Below, one piece after another: positions 1 through 13,800 of a stretch of DNA of 64,000 bases. Under the pieces are notes generated by a model. It saw only the letters and a list, made by a program, of their open reading frames with translations, was not told the DNA's origin and did no database searches. The DNA lies in NCBI GenBank assembly GCA_028023455.1, contig JAQFVV010012394.1:25123053-25187052 (forward strand), written 5' to 3'. This DNA comes from Epiperipatus broadwayi (lineage: Eukaryota > Onychophora > Udeonychophora > Euonychophora > Peripatidae). Numbering within the stretch: position 1 is the stretch's first letter; each line of letters begins with the position of its first letter. The position numbers and the translations under genes are program-made.

Positions 1-1
1 T

Positions 2-676
2 GGATTGGCCGAAAAGGCAGTCCAAACTTTAAAAAAGGGATTGAAAAAAACAAGCTATAAAAAAATGGATGAAGCATTAACAGAGAGCATGTTTTACCAA
101 CATTTCCTACCTCAGTCAGATAATGGGAAATCACCCGCTGACCTAATATTCAGTAGGACTTGCCGTACACATATATCAAAGATTATGCCTCGGGAGGAAA
201 GGGCTACAAAAATCTACCCAGACACTTATAAACACTTCCCAAAGTTTAAAAAGGATGAAATAGTATGGGTGCGAGACATTATAAAGAAAAAGTGGATACC
301 TGGAATGGTTATAAATCCAGTGTCTCGAATTATTTATATAATAAGATTGGAAAATGGTCCTGTAAGAAGACATATAAACCATATACGGAGAAGGTCAGCA
401 GTTACACCATTAGATAATAACAAAACTCTTATTGAAACTGCTCGCCAGTGGGAATATTTAACAAGGGAGGACAGGGAAATGCTACCATAAATTCCACAGG
501 AAAATAATCTTGTTGACTCCACTAGCTCTGCACACAATCAAACAGACCAGGAAAGTGACAGACCTGTTCTCAGAAACTCACAAGAACGCAGACTACCAGT
601 CAAACTAAAAGACTATATTCTAGAGCTGAGGGGAGATGCACTAAATGGACTGATTAACTCTAGAAATAATAACTAG
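2..676 (+). pseudogene. Ty3/gypsy-type retrotransposon pol, integrase C-terminal part, broken
   Basis: Open from the left edge, so the start is outside. GLAEKAVQTLKKGLKK is the typical end of the gypsy integrase core. GKSPADLIF is the conserved GxSPAEL segment. VWVRD with KWIPGMVI and RRHINHIRRR are the C-terminal SH3-like and GPY/F-type region of integrase. A stop at 488-490 interrupts it. Past that stop the same frame stays open with gypsy-like tail residues (LPVKLKDYI) to TAG at 674-676, just before the polypurine tract. That suggests a nonsense mutation in an old copy rather than the natural end. Confidence 0.85.
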
Positions 677-682
677 AGGGGG
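675..682 (+). other. polypurine tract of the LTR element
   Basis: AGAGGGGG directly precedes the TG that opens the LTR. This is where plus-strand priming of LTR retrotransposons occurs. Confidence 0.75.
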
Positions 683-1056
683 TGACAAATGTAAAAATGT
701 TGATGAATCGAGTGAAATAAAAAAACGTTTTATCTTGTTGTTGTTTGTTATTTTCTCCCGATGAACATATAAAAAATAGGAGTAAAGTGTAAGTAGAAAA
801 TAAGCCTAAATGGATTATATGAAGGCGTATTAATGTACTAATGACGATGGTAACTAAGTGCAAATAATTAATGAACTGTAAATGATAATAGCGAGAGAAG
901 AAATTTAGACTCGCTCTGCTTGTAGTTATCTTCAAATTGTTACGGAAAGAAATAGTTATTCTTGTTAATATTATTATTTCATACGAACATATATATTATT
1001 ATTTATGCAATTTCAGCTGAGTTTTAACTCCCTGAAAACACTGCACTATCATAACA
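683..1056 (+). repeat. 3' LTR of the Ty3/gypsy-type element
   Basis: Starts TGACAAATG right after the polypurine tract and appears to end ...CATAACA, about 374 bp. A TATA-like ATATAAAAAATAGG lies near 768. The 5' LTR is outside the window, so the right end is set by the terminal CA only. Confidence 0.65.
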
Positions 1057-1558
1057 TTTTTTAAAAAAAATTTTGAATGTGAAGGCTTTTCAAAAAACAT
1101 TCTTTATTTATTTAGTGGTCTCCTGTCCATGTGTTCAATGTCGTTTACTTCTACATGAATTCTTTCATGACATTGAAGATAATATCCACATATTTATAGT
1201 AATTTCATATCATTCCCAGACATTAATCATCAGCAATCAGTTATAAAAGCAACACTTAGATAATAAGTGGAAATCCATTTATTATCAGAGTCTAAGTTCT
1301 TAAATAGACCTTGAATGACAGTAAATGATTTAAACAGATTGAGATTCAAACATCTTACAAATTTTAAATAAACTTTCATTAAACAGATCAGAATAGATTT
1401 ATTAAAAAAATCATACCATCATTATTATAAGAAACATGATGTTATTTTTGATATATTATTTACAAATATACTTTCTGTTTAATTATATATACACCTGGGT
1501 CTCTTTTTATGCGAACTTATTTAACACGATTTTGAAGTTACGCGATTCATGTTTCACC

Positions 1559-1657
1559 GAAAGTCGAACTCCGATATTGTGCTATTACTTTAAATAATAA
1601 ATTTCGCGCACTTACGTTATATTGAAAGTAATAGCACATTATTGGAATTCGACTTTC
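1559..1657. mobile_element. 99-bp perfect-ended hairpin element (MITE) nested in copy 1
   Basis: GAAAGTCGAA..TGTGCTATTACTTT is repeated inverted on the other side of a ~30-bp AT-rich centre, giving arms of about 33 bp with few mismatches. It is absent from the second Tigger-like copy at the matching place, so it looks like an insertion. Confidence 0.6.
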
Positions 1658-1910
1658 AACTTAGTAATTTCAATATTTTCAGTGCTTTATAATAATAAGA
1701 TTTTATGCAATAATGAAATTAAAATCATGATTTCCACATTTTATGTACACACACATTAAATTTTACAAGATTATAATGTAAATTTGTTCAAACATTGTGC
1801 GTGTTAATTTTGCATTTTAAATCATATTCTGTTTTTGCTTTTTAAAAAAGAACGTAATCAATTATTAATCATTTAGTGTCCACAAGTTTATTTTTAAAAG
1901 GTCAGTAATA

Positions 1911-2107
1911 GCAGTGGGCACAATTAAATTTGACAATTAAAAATTAAAATCTGATTTTTAATTGTAATTAACAATTTAAAAATTACTTACGGCGACTTGA
2001 AATAATGTGTTGTGAAATTTGATTTTTAAACGGAATTGAAAATTAAAGACAAAAATAAGAATTTAATTTTTAGTTGTTAGTTTTAATTAAATTTTTCCCA
2101 GCAGTGG
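1911..2107. mobile_element. palindromic AT-rich element nested in copy 1
   Basis: The two ends carry GGGCACAATTAAATT and the inverse of AATTTAATTTTTCCC, with further inverted AATTAAAAATTAAA tracts inside. AGCAGTGG occurs on both outer sides, which could be an 8-bp target duplication of a hAT-like MITE. Assignment is tentative. Confidence 0.4.
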
Positions 2108-3115
2108 TGAATAAATGTCTTTTTATTATCATAAGTCTAAGTTCATAAACAATTAATAAAATCATCGTCTCAAAGATTAATTACTAATTACGTTGTCAAC
2201 AGAAAAACATTAACACAACATGAGAGTGCAAACGGACGTGTGTTTTGGCAAATAGCGATAATAATTAAAACGTGTATAAAAAATGTAAATTACCGTACTG
2301 TAAATTATGCATAAAAATATATTATTTTGAATAAAATTCAATATTATAGATAAAAAAAGTTTGTATTGTATCAATTTTTTTCAAATTTGAAATTTTTTAT
2401 TAGTCATATTTTATTTCCTTATTTTTTTTTTGCGCAAATTTTAAAGTAATTTTATGTTGGTGCTTTGCTTTTACGCGAATTTTGAAAAATCACAGACCGC
2501 ATCCCCCCTTTTTCAATGTAAGTTACGTCTATTTTTGCGCAATTTCGTTTGCGCGTGTTTTCTGAGGAACCTATCTATCGCGTAAAACGAGACCCAGGTG
2601 TATATAATCTGGGTTATTTATAATTATATTAAACATTGAGTTTTCATTTCATATTTAGAGATTGTTAAAACTAGAACTTGGCTTTAGCCCTCTGAATATT
2701 TAAATGATTCTTATCATTTATTATATAAATACATATAATCATTAGATTGAATTCAGTCCCTAATTTAAACACTTTTGGTCCAAACTGCCATATTGAATTT
2801 TTTAAAATACTGACCTGAGACACAATTTTCACAATAACTTCAGTTTTAATTATGTTAGAGCAAAAGAATTACATTAATAGAAACTAGAAAAACTAAGGCA
2901 AACAATAAGCATAAGATAAATAGTGATTAAGCATAAGATAACTATATAAAAAATAAGGAAAAAAAAAAAATTTCACATCCGAAATAATTATTATTTTATT
3001 GTTTGTTTATAATTTGGAAATTAACATTAACTAAAAATCAAATTACATCTTCAGTGATAATTTCTTTGTATTCATCACAAAATTATTTTTTTTAAACATG
3101 TATAACATGTCTTAC

Positions 3116-3211
3116 CTGAAATAATCCATAGCTTCACAATTTCCAAAAGAAGTCGGATATGAATTCTTCATTTTTATCTTGTACCCCAAAAGTTCCAAAT
3201 GTCAAAGGCAT
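3116..3211 (-). other. exon-like block, uncertain
   Basis: This minus-strand block has good splice signals: a poly-pyrimidine tract ending in ATAG, and CAG followed by GTAAGAC. Every reading frame I tried meets a stop inside it, so if it is an exon it is 3' UTR or non-coding. Taken with the block at 3965, it may be an alternative 3' end of INTS3 or a separate transcript. Confidence 0.3.
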
Positions 3212-3360
3212 CTATAAAAAAAAAAGATTCATCCTAATAAAAGATACAAAAGCAATCATTATAGCAATTGGCTTCTTGTCTATCTAAAACTAGAAATTGT
3301 AGGCTACTGTCTATATCACTGATAAAATGAGTTTCATCTCTTCATTTTATATTTTTTTGT

Positions 3361-3490
3361 GTACATCAGTGATGTTTATATTCTTTATGGACATCCAGGG
3401 ATGTTTATATTCTTTATGGACATCCAGTGATGTTTATATTCTTTATGGACGCCAGTGATGTTTATATTCTTCATGCACACAAGTGATGCT
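3361..3490. repeat. 29-bp minisatellite, about 4 copies
   Basis: Unit GACATCCAGTGATGTTTATA plus TTCTTTATG repeated four times, with the last copies drifting. Confidence 0.85.
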
Positions 3491-3964
3491 ATCTTGTTAT
3501 ATTTATTGTATCACACAGATATAATTTATTTGCATATAGTCCATTTGTTAGTTATAGACTTGAAAATAATGTGATGAAACATAGTAAAACCAGAGTGACT
3601 TCAAAGCACGAGTATCAAGACATAAACAAGAATCAGAATTTGATTATTTGCCTGCGTATGCAATCTTTCTATGGATTTGATTATTAGTTTTGTAACTCAT
3701 TACTTGTAAACACAAACATATTATATAAACATAATTATAAATAATAAATTATTAAACTTTTTGAAAATCATTATTTTTATAAAATAAATGGATTAGAACT
3801 TTAGAAAATTACGGTAGATATGAATTCTATATGAGCATAAATAAATATATAATTTATATTAACAAACACTATCTACAAACTAAAATTAATAAAAAAGATA
3901 ACTTTTTAAAAAAATTTAAAAAAAAATTGAAATATTATTAAAAAAATTAAAATTTTATACTTAC

Positions 3965-4048
3965 AAGTCTTTACATTGAAGCTCCATTGTAGGCCTTGTT
4001 TGTGAATAACACCAGAGAAATGTTGACTTGCAGCCCGTAAACCATTTT
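3965..4048 (-). other. exon-like block, uncertain
   Basis: On the minus strand this block lies between an AG after GATAAAAGAC and a strong donor GTAAGTATAA. One frame is open throughout (NGLRAASQHF, then KQGLQWSFNV), but it does not fit the phase left by the INTS3 exon at 4782. The frame that does fit gives residues unlike INTS3 and meets a stop in the next block. It could be a non-coding or alternative terminal exon, or chance. Confidence 0.3.
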
Positions 4049-4781
4049 CTGTCTTTTATCGCTTCGTGATAATTACAAAAGTTATCAAAAAACAAAAAAA
4101 TTTAAGTACCTTCCTTGATTAAAACTGCTGCAAAAAATCCAAATTTCAATGAATTTTTTTGAGGTAGACATCTTTGGAAAGCCACATCATTGAGCTATCA
4201 AATGCCCATATTTTGTTTGACGTCATGCTTATACTTTTTACGTCAGTAAAGAAAGAAAACAACATGTCAACCGATCAAAACAGATGCGCAGCTAACCCAC
4301 TCAAAGAGCCCAACCAATTAAAATTAAGTAAATAAACTAAGCATCAATAACAACAAATGCTAAAGGGAAGATGGTATCATCTGTTTTTTGAGAGTTTATA
4401 ATTCATTGGAAGCTTCAGTTATATATATAATCTGACATTTATTATTTACATATATCATATTATACAAAAGAGATATGAAAATTATTAGTAATATAAATAA
4501 CAAGATAATTAAAAATAATTTAAACCACATCAAATGTAAAAGCTGATATAAATATCTAACAACTTGTCCCAGTAAAAATAGCTCAGCTAACTAAACATCA
4601 AATTACAAACAAATAATTCTAACAAAAAAAAAAAAACATCAACCATAAAAATTAAGAGAAATATGAAGATAAAAACAAAGAGGCATTTTTGTTTAGCTGT
4701 CTTATGGTGAAAAAAATTAAAAATCATGCTTTTATTACAAAATGATTAATAACAAAACAACAACAACAAAAAAGAACTTAC

Positions 4782-4830
4782 CTTTCTTGTTTTAAAAATA
4801 GTGAGATAGATGTCAGAGCTTCAGCATGAG
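4782..4830 (-). CDS. INTS3: INTS3 exon 12 of this window (last recognised)
   Basis: 49 nt, acceptor TTATTAG, donor GTAAGT. It encodes AHAEALTSISLFLKQER, corresponding to human EHPEALSCLLLQLRREK. It leaves two bases (AG). The following conserved stretch of the family was not found between here and the left edge, so the next exon is probably outside the window. Confidence 0.88.
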
Positions 4831-7800
4831 CTAATAATAAAAATCATGTATTAATATATTAAATAGTTAGCTTAAAGCTTATTTTTTAATACAAATATAA
4901 AATATTTTAACATAGCTTTATAATAATGAAGACTCAGAAATGAAACATTTTGTTTTGAACATAATTTTCTAATAATATACAGGGTGGTTAAGTCTGATTG
5001 CCTCAAAAATCCAAGATATATTGGTAATTGGGATAAAATATTATAATAGTTGATGCCTATGAGAGAATTATGACATTAATCACTATTATTCTTACTATAA
5101 AGTTTTTAGTAAAGCAATCTTAGCATATGCATAACAAGATCTATACACTTATTATTTAAGATTTATAGATACTTATCCCATACTATAACAAATAATATCA
5201 AGGATTTTAAACTTTTAATTCTCAAATCACCAAATTAGGATTTGATACGTATAACAGGGGGGAAATTCTCCATACAGCAATGCCACCCAGTGCAAATCAT
5301 GTGATGTTCAGTGATTTGATACATATACATTTTAAAAGTAGTATACACATTTTACAACAAAAAAGTCAATAAATGAAGAGGATTTTTATTAAGGTAAGTC
5401 TTATGTTCTAATCACATATTAAATATGTGACAAACTGAGTAAGACATAATATACTGCTGTTTAATTATCAAGTTACCTTGGATCTTTGAGATGGTCAGAC
5501 TTATTAATCATATTCTATATATTTTGCATGATATTTTAGCAAATTATACAAATAAATTTATAAAAAAATTTGATTTTTATTAGTGCCTCTCTCATCTCAA
5601 CTCTACCCTATTGCAACCAGCCATGAGGACAGAAATTCACGAAGCAAACCTTTCGCAAACAACCTCCGATCTTCTGATAAGCTAGAGGTTATCAAAGACC
5701 CGAATCTCCACCTCATTTTTACAAATCGATATCCTTCACCACATCACACTCACTTTTATTCATTTTTAACATCTTGTAGAAAAGCAAATGATTCTTCACT
5801 GCACATATATATTTTCAAATTTTCGGTTTTATCAGTGCTCCCCTCATCTTTACCATATCCCAAACATTTACCAGTAAGGAAAACTCAGACCATGCTTTCT
5901 TACTATATATGAATTTTATAATCTTCATTCTTCAGATGAGTTAGAAGTATCAAATATCTGAATCTCATCACTCATGTTCAAAGTACAATATCTTTCACCA
6001 CACCACTCTCATATGGATGATTATAATATGGTTGAATTGATTTTTTTTTATAATATTCCTTTATTCTGATTACACTGTGTAACAATGGGAGGCATAAGAT
6101 ATTATTCAAATATATTGAGTTCCTGATCTTATCAATATCCATTAGACCGACATCTTTGGAGTAACTTCACTCTTGCAGCCCATCTCATATCATTCCATTA
6201 TGTGATGTGTCTCAGTTTGTCCGCTCAACATCTTATGTTCATTCCATTAATCATAAAAAAATTAATATTTAATCTTTCTGTTACTGTTCATTTAAGTCTC
6301 TGTTTTAATATTCTATTTCATTTGCATTCTTTGATATAATTAAAAACTTGATTCCAGTTTTGGGATCCATGCTTTCAATGCATATTCATGCCAAATATAA
6401 ATGATCTCAACATCTTAATCTTGACAATATGCATTCTTCTTTGTTAGTCCAAAATTTATCTATAGCTTTTAGGGCTAATTACAGCTTTGATCACCCTAAG
6501 AGTTACTTTCTTCTTGTAATCTTAGTTAAACTAATCTCAATTATTCTGCAAATATTTTTTTTTTTTTAAATGCTTTTATTATCAAAAACTATAGCCTTTA
6601 AATTGTTGAATTTCGTGGATGTCCATGTCTTTTATATTAGATGTGACTTGGATTTCCCTATCTTATGTGTCTATTTATAAGAGCTCAAGCTAATCATAAA
6701 CACACGACTATACGCATTATTTAACAAAGAAATTAACTTGTCTTCACTACCTATGATAGCAAAAAATTATGATAGATGCTGCCAAATGTTTTCTGGAATC
6801 AATGAATAGTTATACATTTTATTGTCTACATCAAGTTTTATCTGCCATCAACTATGAAAGCCAAAACACATTGCGATGTATCTCATCAAAATCCCACTTG
6901 TTCATCGCTATGATGATCTCAAATAGTTTTTCAGTTGTTTTGTTAAAATCATTATAAACTTTTCAAGATAATTGGTGAGCACAATATTTTGAGAGTAGCT
7001 ATATTCTAAAGACATCCTAGGTGGAGTTGTTTCATCAGTATAGAATCTTACCATTTTACCCATTATTTTTACATTAACAAATATTTTGTTTTAATTATTT
7101 TACAGCTGACCTAATTTCATTTTCTATCATTTTCAGTACTAGATCTTGGCCAAATTATTTCTTCAAGTTCTTGGATCACTTGCCTGGAGCTCTATCTCAG
7201 CACAATGTCAGATTTTTTAATATTTTATTATCACATATTTTGCACCATTTTCTGTGCACCATTTTCTGCTATATTCTTCCTAAACATTTTAGCTCTGTTT
7301 TGCAATATCCATAATACTTCCCAATCTCTACACAAATCATTCAGTCATGTAGACTCAAGTAATTTTTTCATATTTTTGTTAGCTTATAACAAATCAATAT
7401 CTTATACTTATATGATTTTTATTACTATTCGGGACATTTCATTATTATTCGTGACATTTCAGTCATTATAGACAATTATCTAAGGACCTAAAATATTTTT
7501 CTAGATATAAATTACTAGTTTTTAATCTTAGTTACATGGGATACACAAAGGGGTCATAAAAATATTATAATTATCGTAGTGGCAATGCACACTTTCTGCT
7601 CAAATAAATCTTTGTTATGGTAAAGATATCCCTTCCAATCTTTAATATTCTCTTCACTTGCACCAATTTCAATTTCTCTGTTGTAATCCATTTTTTATTT
7701 ATCTTTTCTTCTTGCCAAAATAAACTTTTTGTAATATTTTATCGAAAACTTATATAAATCTTTCCCTATCTTTTTATCCAAATTGTATTGTTTTGTTTTT

Positions 7801-10800
7801 AAAGCCCATTTCTGATTAAACATTGTTAGTTAATATCAATTCATTTTAACTAACTTCAATATTTTGTTTTTTCACTTACAACTTCCCCTATTTCTCAATC
7901 AACACTGCATCTACTTTCTCTGCACATCCTACTCTTTTTCATTGCTGCCAGCAGCATAGAATGAAACACTAAATGGATAGATCTGAATACTGATGCTAGC
8001 ATTCAACCAATCACTGCAACCTATCATATATTGATATTTTTCCTTGCTGAGAAAAAATGTCACATCTACCTCAAGCTTTTGCCAATGCCCAACAAAATTA
8101 TTTTTCCACTCTTTCAATTCCATTAGTTCTTACATTCCAAATATGTTCATAGCTGAATCTTATTACTTCTAGTCTATCTAGTGCCCAAATATTTTGTGTA
8201 ATCATATAAGATTTATTGTGTAAATTTAAGTTTCTTTTTGATAATTAACCTGTCAACGAATAATAACTACTTGGTTAATGTATTGGTCTTCATTTGTGCA
8301 GACTACATCTGCAAAATCATCTCTCAGCTTTGTTTGACAAAGCTATCATTTTTTCATTCATTTTTTAACTTAATGGTCTGCATACTGACAGATGTCTAAC
8401 AAGTTCTCCTCCATATCAGACTCTGATAGCAGAACACAAAATTGTTAGATTTTGTTCCTCTTCTCCAAAAAATAAATGTGAAAAAAAAATTGATATAAGA
8501 AGGTCATCATTATCCTTTGCAAACACTCCCAATTTACTACAGGATAAATCTTTCTTCAAGTTTAATCCAATATCTCTGATCAATAGTTTTTCTCCATATC
8601 AACCCAGAAAGTTATCTTCTTCTAAATATTTTACAATTCTTAGAATCCAACCAAGATTTCAACTGTCTATCTATTGTCATATCTTGCAGCAATTTGACCA
8701 ACCAATCTCAATTATCAATGGTACTTTTTTTTTTTATCCAACGGTTTCATTTTCAATTTCTTATTGTTACTTCTAGTACATATTTCTCCAAGTCTGTATT
8801 ACTCTTCTATTAAATAATCAAGTCTCACATCCATATCTAAATAGTGTTAAAATTCATTCAGTAAAAACTTTCCTTTTCAAACACAAAAGCATATTATTTT
8901 TTAATATTAAATTATTTCTATCAAAAGCAGTCCATCCAAGTTTAATTCAATGATTAAAATCATCCATCATGTTTTAATTTACACTAATAATCTAACCAAG
9001 ACATTTATACTTAATTAAATTTATTGTAATCACATTTTAATTTCTTTTGTAAAAAGACATTGATCTTTTTTAAAATTTATCTTTATTTGCTTTAACTTAT
9101 ATCATTTTCTGAAACTATACCTATAAATCCCACATGACTTAAATGTTTTCATTTATTTTTAATTCCTTATTTTAATCCACAAAATAATTCCTATAAGAAG
9201 TTATGGAGATGTGCAATCACCTTGTCATATATTCACATCAGTGTTAATTTCTTTAGTGTCATCATGTAATCTAATCAATGCTACTGCATTATTATAAGCA
9301 TTCTTTAAAATCTGAAAATAACCTAAATGTATATCTTGACATTCCAAAATTGTAAATATCAAAGAAAAGCATAAAATTAAATGACTGTTCATATTGTAGA
9401 AATTCTAAACAATATCTTTCTATAACTCCCTCTATAACACTACTATGCTCAAAATACTTTTAAATTTCCACCTTGTTTTTTTGGTTAGTTGGGTTCAATA
9501 ACTCCCTCTATAACACCTAGACATAACCTACTATGCTCAAAATACTTTTAAATTTCCACCTTGTTTTTTTGGTTAGTTGGGTTCAAAGTTTGTTGTTGAT
9601 GAGTTGTAATTTCCATTATCTTACTTTTCATCTTTTTTCTAGATCATTATCATTACTGGATTCTTTCGATTATCTGGTATATTTTTTATTATATTCAATA
9701 CAGACTTTTGCCATTTTTTCAATTGCTTCTTTTAAAATATCAATAATAATTCCATCATTTCTCAGCACTTTTCCATTCTTCAAACATTTCATTATATCTC
9801 ATCTCATTTATTCCGTTATTAATATATTTGATATTTTAGAACATTTATAATTACAAGGGTTATTTTGTTTTCTTGCCCTTTATTATTGAATGGTAGACCT
9901 CTACTACACAAGCATTTTAGGAGAACTTATTTCTTTATGTAATTAAATAAAAAGTTGTCCTAAATATTTTAGTGCAGAAATAGAATGTCAGACTCTGGAA
10001 CATGGGGTCTTCAGATTAGTAGATATTTATTATTTATTTTTTATTTAATAAAATACTTTTTTAAAAAATATATATATATTAATAAATAAATTTTAATATT
10101 TTTTTATGAAATAAATATTTTTTGTTCGAAATATTCAGTGGTTTCTCCTTAATGAATGAAATGTGGGATAATTAATTTAGTTAAAATGCTAGATTTCATG
10201 CTACAATTTATTTTTTATTTAATGTCTTAAAAGTAATATTATATCATAGTTTATTTAGGTTTCAGAAGGAGTTTTATTGGCGACCAAAATAAGGTTACAT
10301 TTGCTTTGGGTTGTTCTGTATATATATGTTTTCATTAATGAGACCAGTGTACATACATAAAGAAAAAGTGATTATTATATGGAGCCAGTGGAGATGACTG
10401 TTTGGGGGAGTTTTAGATTATTTTTTGCGGAAAGGAGGGGGGAGTCAGGAGTGAAGGCTGATGTGATTATGGCCTGGCTTACAATTGGGTATAATTTGTA
10501 CAATTACATTTGGCTGACATAGGGGTGTCCACACACCCGTTACATGGTTTTTTAAAAATTTTGAGGTCATTTAGAATTCATTGTTGAGTGACAGTTCATC
10601 TTATACAGGTTTGTATACACTCCAGGGGTAGCACTGCTGGATGACAGTAAGGCAGGTATTATGTTGATTGTTTTTGTGTGCGCTTCTGCCCAAGACTGAA
10701 GTGGGTGTTGTGGAATTTGAGATCATAAGGATCTGATCAGATGAGGTTAGATGAAAGTAAGCTGGTTGTCAGTTGATGCCCTAGAGTCCATCTTCTAGAT

Positions 10801-13800
10801 CCTTGTTGATGGTATGGAACAATGGGACTGTGTGGTTTGATTAGAGGTTGAACTGCTGTATTACAAGCAACCAGGTGGTCATGAACATATCTGAGAGCTT
10901 ATTAAATGTAGATGGATGAGTGCCTTGTATTACTGCCGAAGGTGAAAGTGCAATCAATATGCATAGAGCACAAATGTAGCTGCAGAATTGTTTGACAAGA
11001 GCTTCTGCATCCAGCATGGGGTGTTAAGTTGACTCTAAGCTCTGCTCATGTTACAGTAGGTTTTGTCCAGTGCCAAGCAGTGGAAGAATATGTATTGCTC
11101 TGTGACATAAGGAGCAAAAAAGGGTTGATACTGGTGTGCAAACAACTATATCTCAGAATATATGAAGTAGGTAGGGCATAGAGATTGATTGTGCAAGCAC
11201 CTATATCTCAGAGTATATGAAGTAGGTAGGGCATAGAGATTGAGCTTTAAAAGGTATTCAAACTGCTTCGGCTCTAGAAACCCTTTTTTTTTTTTAATTT
11301 CTGAGTAGCTGTTGGTTATTGATTCCAATTTTTGAGTAGTGTGAAAGGATATTCAGTTAGATGCACTCTTTACATGGTTGATGATGGATGGTAGGTGATT
11401 ATGTGTAGGAGATGGCCTGTCTGCCTGCATTATGTAAAGAAGGCATTGGAGTGGAGAAAAATGTTTGAGTTTGGCTATTAACAGATTTGTAGCCTTCTTG
11501 ATGTAAAAAGGTGAATGGTGGGAAGCCCCTATTTCGTGTGTATAGGTGATCAACTATGACATTTTGCAAATGTAGACACTACCTTTTTCTGCCAAAAAAC
11601 ATGTCACAGAAAGAAGACATTTTGGCTATAAATACTTTCGAGTAATTAACTATAGAAGATAATAATAAATAATTTTAGTGATGATTAGTTAGTTAGTTGA
11701 ATTTTTAGAATATGGAGAGATAGGCTTTTGACAGTGAGGTAAAGATTCATTCTGTTTCTTTTTTGAGCTTGTTCTGGATTTTGCATCTCATTGCATTTAT
11801 GCTCAGATAGAAGGTAAAACCAAGAAAATCAGTCGCATCTCATTGCTTTTATGCTCAGATAGAAGGTAAAACCAAGAAAATCAGTCGGTCTACCTCCATA
11901 CATATTTGTGCATGGCTTGCTATTGTAAAGAGACTATGAATTTGAGTATGGATGATTTTGAAATCTTGATATAAGACTGGTAGCTGTTTTTTGGGGATGA
12001 AAACAGTTTTTGTCATTCATATAGGTGATGCTGGTTACACTCTGGGATATGTTTTTTTATTTAGATGCCTGTGATGCTCTGCTGGATCTTCACAAGAAGC
12101 GGGTTGAGATAAAAATAAGCAATAGGAAACTGCGGGTTGAGATAAAAAATAAGCAGTAGGAAACTGAAGAGAGCCTTGGGAGATGGATTGTGTGCAAGTG
12201 AAGGATATGAAGTTTTTGCTGTTGAGTGTGATATAAATTTCACAACCTAGGAGAAAGTTACTAAGCACCTAGTGTGAGGGATAGTGGTGATGGCCAACAT
12301 GTCGATTTGTACACTGATTAATAACCATTGAGTCAAAGATACCTTGATATATATATATATGTATTACAATTGGTGCTTATTTTTTCAACCCACACCAAGC
12401 TCAAAACTGCTTGAGCGCTGGCACTGATATTGATGAATTCTTCCTTCCAAACTGACAGAATGAAATCAGAGGAAATATTTGCAGCTCAATCTTATCTTTA
12501 ATTACTTTCTCAGTAAGTTTTGATGACAAGTGGACCGATGGAGATAGTTCAGAGATTAGAAAGGATCGTTAGTAGAGCTGATTTCTTGTTGAAAGGCACT
12601 ATTGTGATTGAATCAAGGTTTTCAATGTTAGAGAACTTTTGTGAAAGATAATTCGTTAGATCACATAGCATTTGACTGGTGAAACAGCTAAGGTCCTAAA
12701 ACACAAATTTTGGCATGCCATGAATGCCTGGATGACAGGTATTGAGCAGGATAGCTAGTTTGATGGCAAATTCAGTAGTGTTAACATTGTGTGTTCATCT
12801 CTCATGGGTCAAAAACGTTATGAGGTAGGATGAAGGATTCATGGGTTTGAAACTTTTATATGAAGTATTTGAACATGAGGGTAATCATATTATGTGCTGG
12901 ATAAGTGGATGTTCCAACTCTAAGAGCCGTGTGACTTTGATGGTGGCAGTGTAGCCCATGGCCCATTATCATTGATGTATCCTATAATCCATGTGTGCTG
13001 TTTGCAGAGGCAAATTTTTACTAAGCAGTTTTTAGGAGCAGTGATATGTATCATTACATGCCTGTATGAACTTATGTATATGCTAGTGTGTGTTGTAGGT
13101 TTGAGCATTGTTAATCATTTATGCAGTTCATCAGCCAAAACCAATAGTCTGAAAGGGGAATGGTTTTCCTGATGATGTGGTCAGTGTTGAAAAAGTATAT
13201 TTATGAAAGCCTGATATCTTTGCACAGGGTTGTCTTTAATTTTGTGAAGCATTATGTAAGTTTCCTAACAAAATGAATTCTGGGGTGGCTGCAAGAATTT
13301 TTATTGAAGTTCTTCCAAGAGGTGTTGTAGTTGGCTGAATTTCTGCTAGGTTGATTGTTATTGTATCTGCAGAATGGGTTGAGAATAGAAATGGATTGAG
13401 ATTTAGGCTGATGAAATGATGCAACATAATTGAATAAAAACACAGGTCAATTAGAGATGTATAATGTCATTATGGAAAGTTACTGTATACAGTGGTAAAA
13501 AATCTTCGGCACTCATGATGGGTAGCGTTTTTTGATATGTAAGTGCACTACAAGATCAATTTATGATCCACTGTTTATTTTGGTCTCTAAAACCACTACA
13601 ATATGGAATGAGTGATTCTAGTCCATTGACTAAGAGGGTATATTTTGGAGAATTTAAGCCCATGAGGGTGCGTAAGGACTGGGTTCTCACATACTTGTTG
13701 TGGCTTGGTAGGTATCCCTTGCTGAGTTGTATGGGAGTGATTTCCATAGGTATGAGGTCTTATTTGATAGCTGTGTATTGATGATACACTTTAAACTCAT

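Larger units (their letters stand above)
1492..2600. mobile_element. pogo/Tigger-like non-autonomous DNA transposon, copy 1
   Basis: Inverted termini CACCTGGGTCTC at both ends, flanked by TA (1490-1491 and 2601-2602) as expected for a Tc1/mariner/pogo insertion. Inside the ends are spaced TTACGCGA / TTTTGCGC-type words, characteristic of Tigger-like termini. No transposase frame remains. Two palindromic elements (1559-1657 and about 1911-2107) sit inside it. A second copy is at 29681-30630. Confidence 0.75.

Noticed and set aside
5583-5912. 109-codon plus-strand ORF
   Set aside because: Runs antisense to purine-rich LINE debris; composition is that of the reverse complement of decayed coding sequence.
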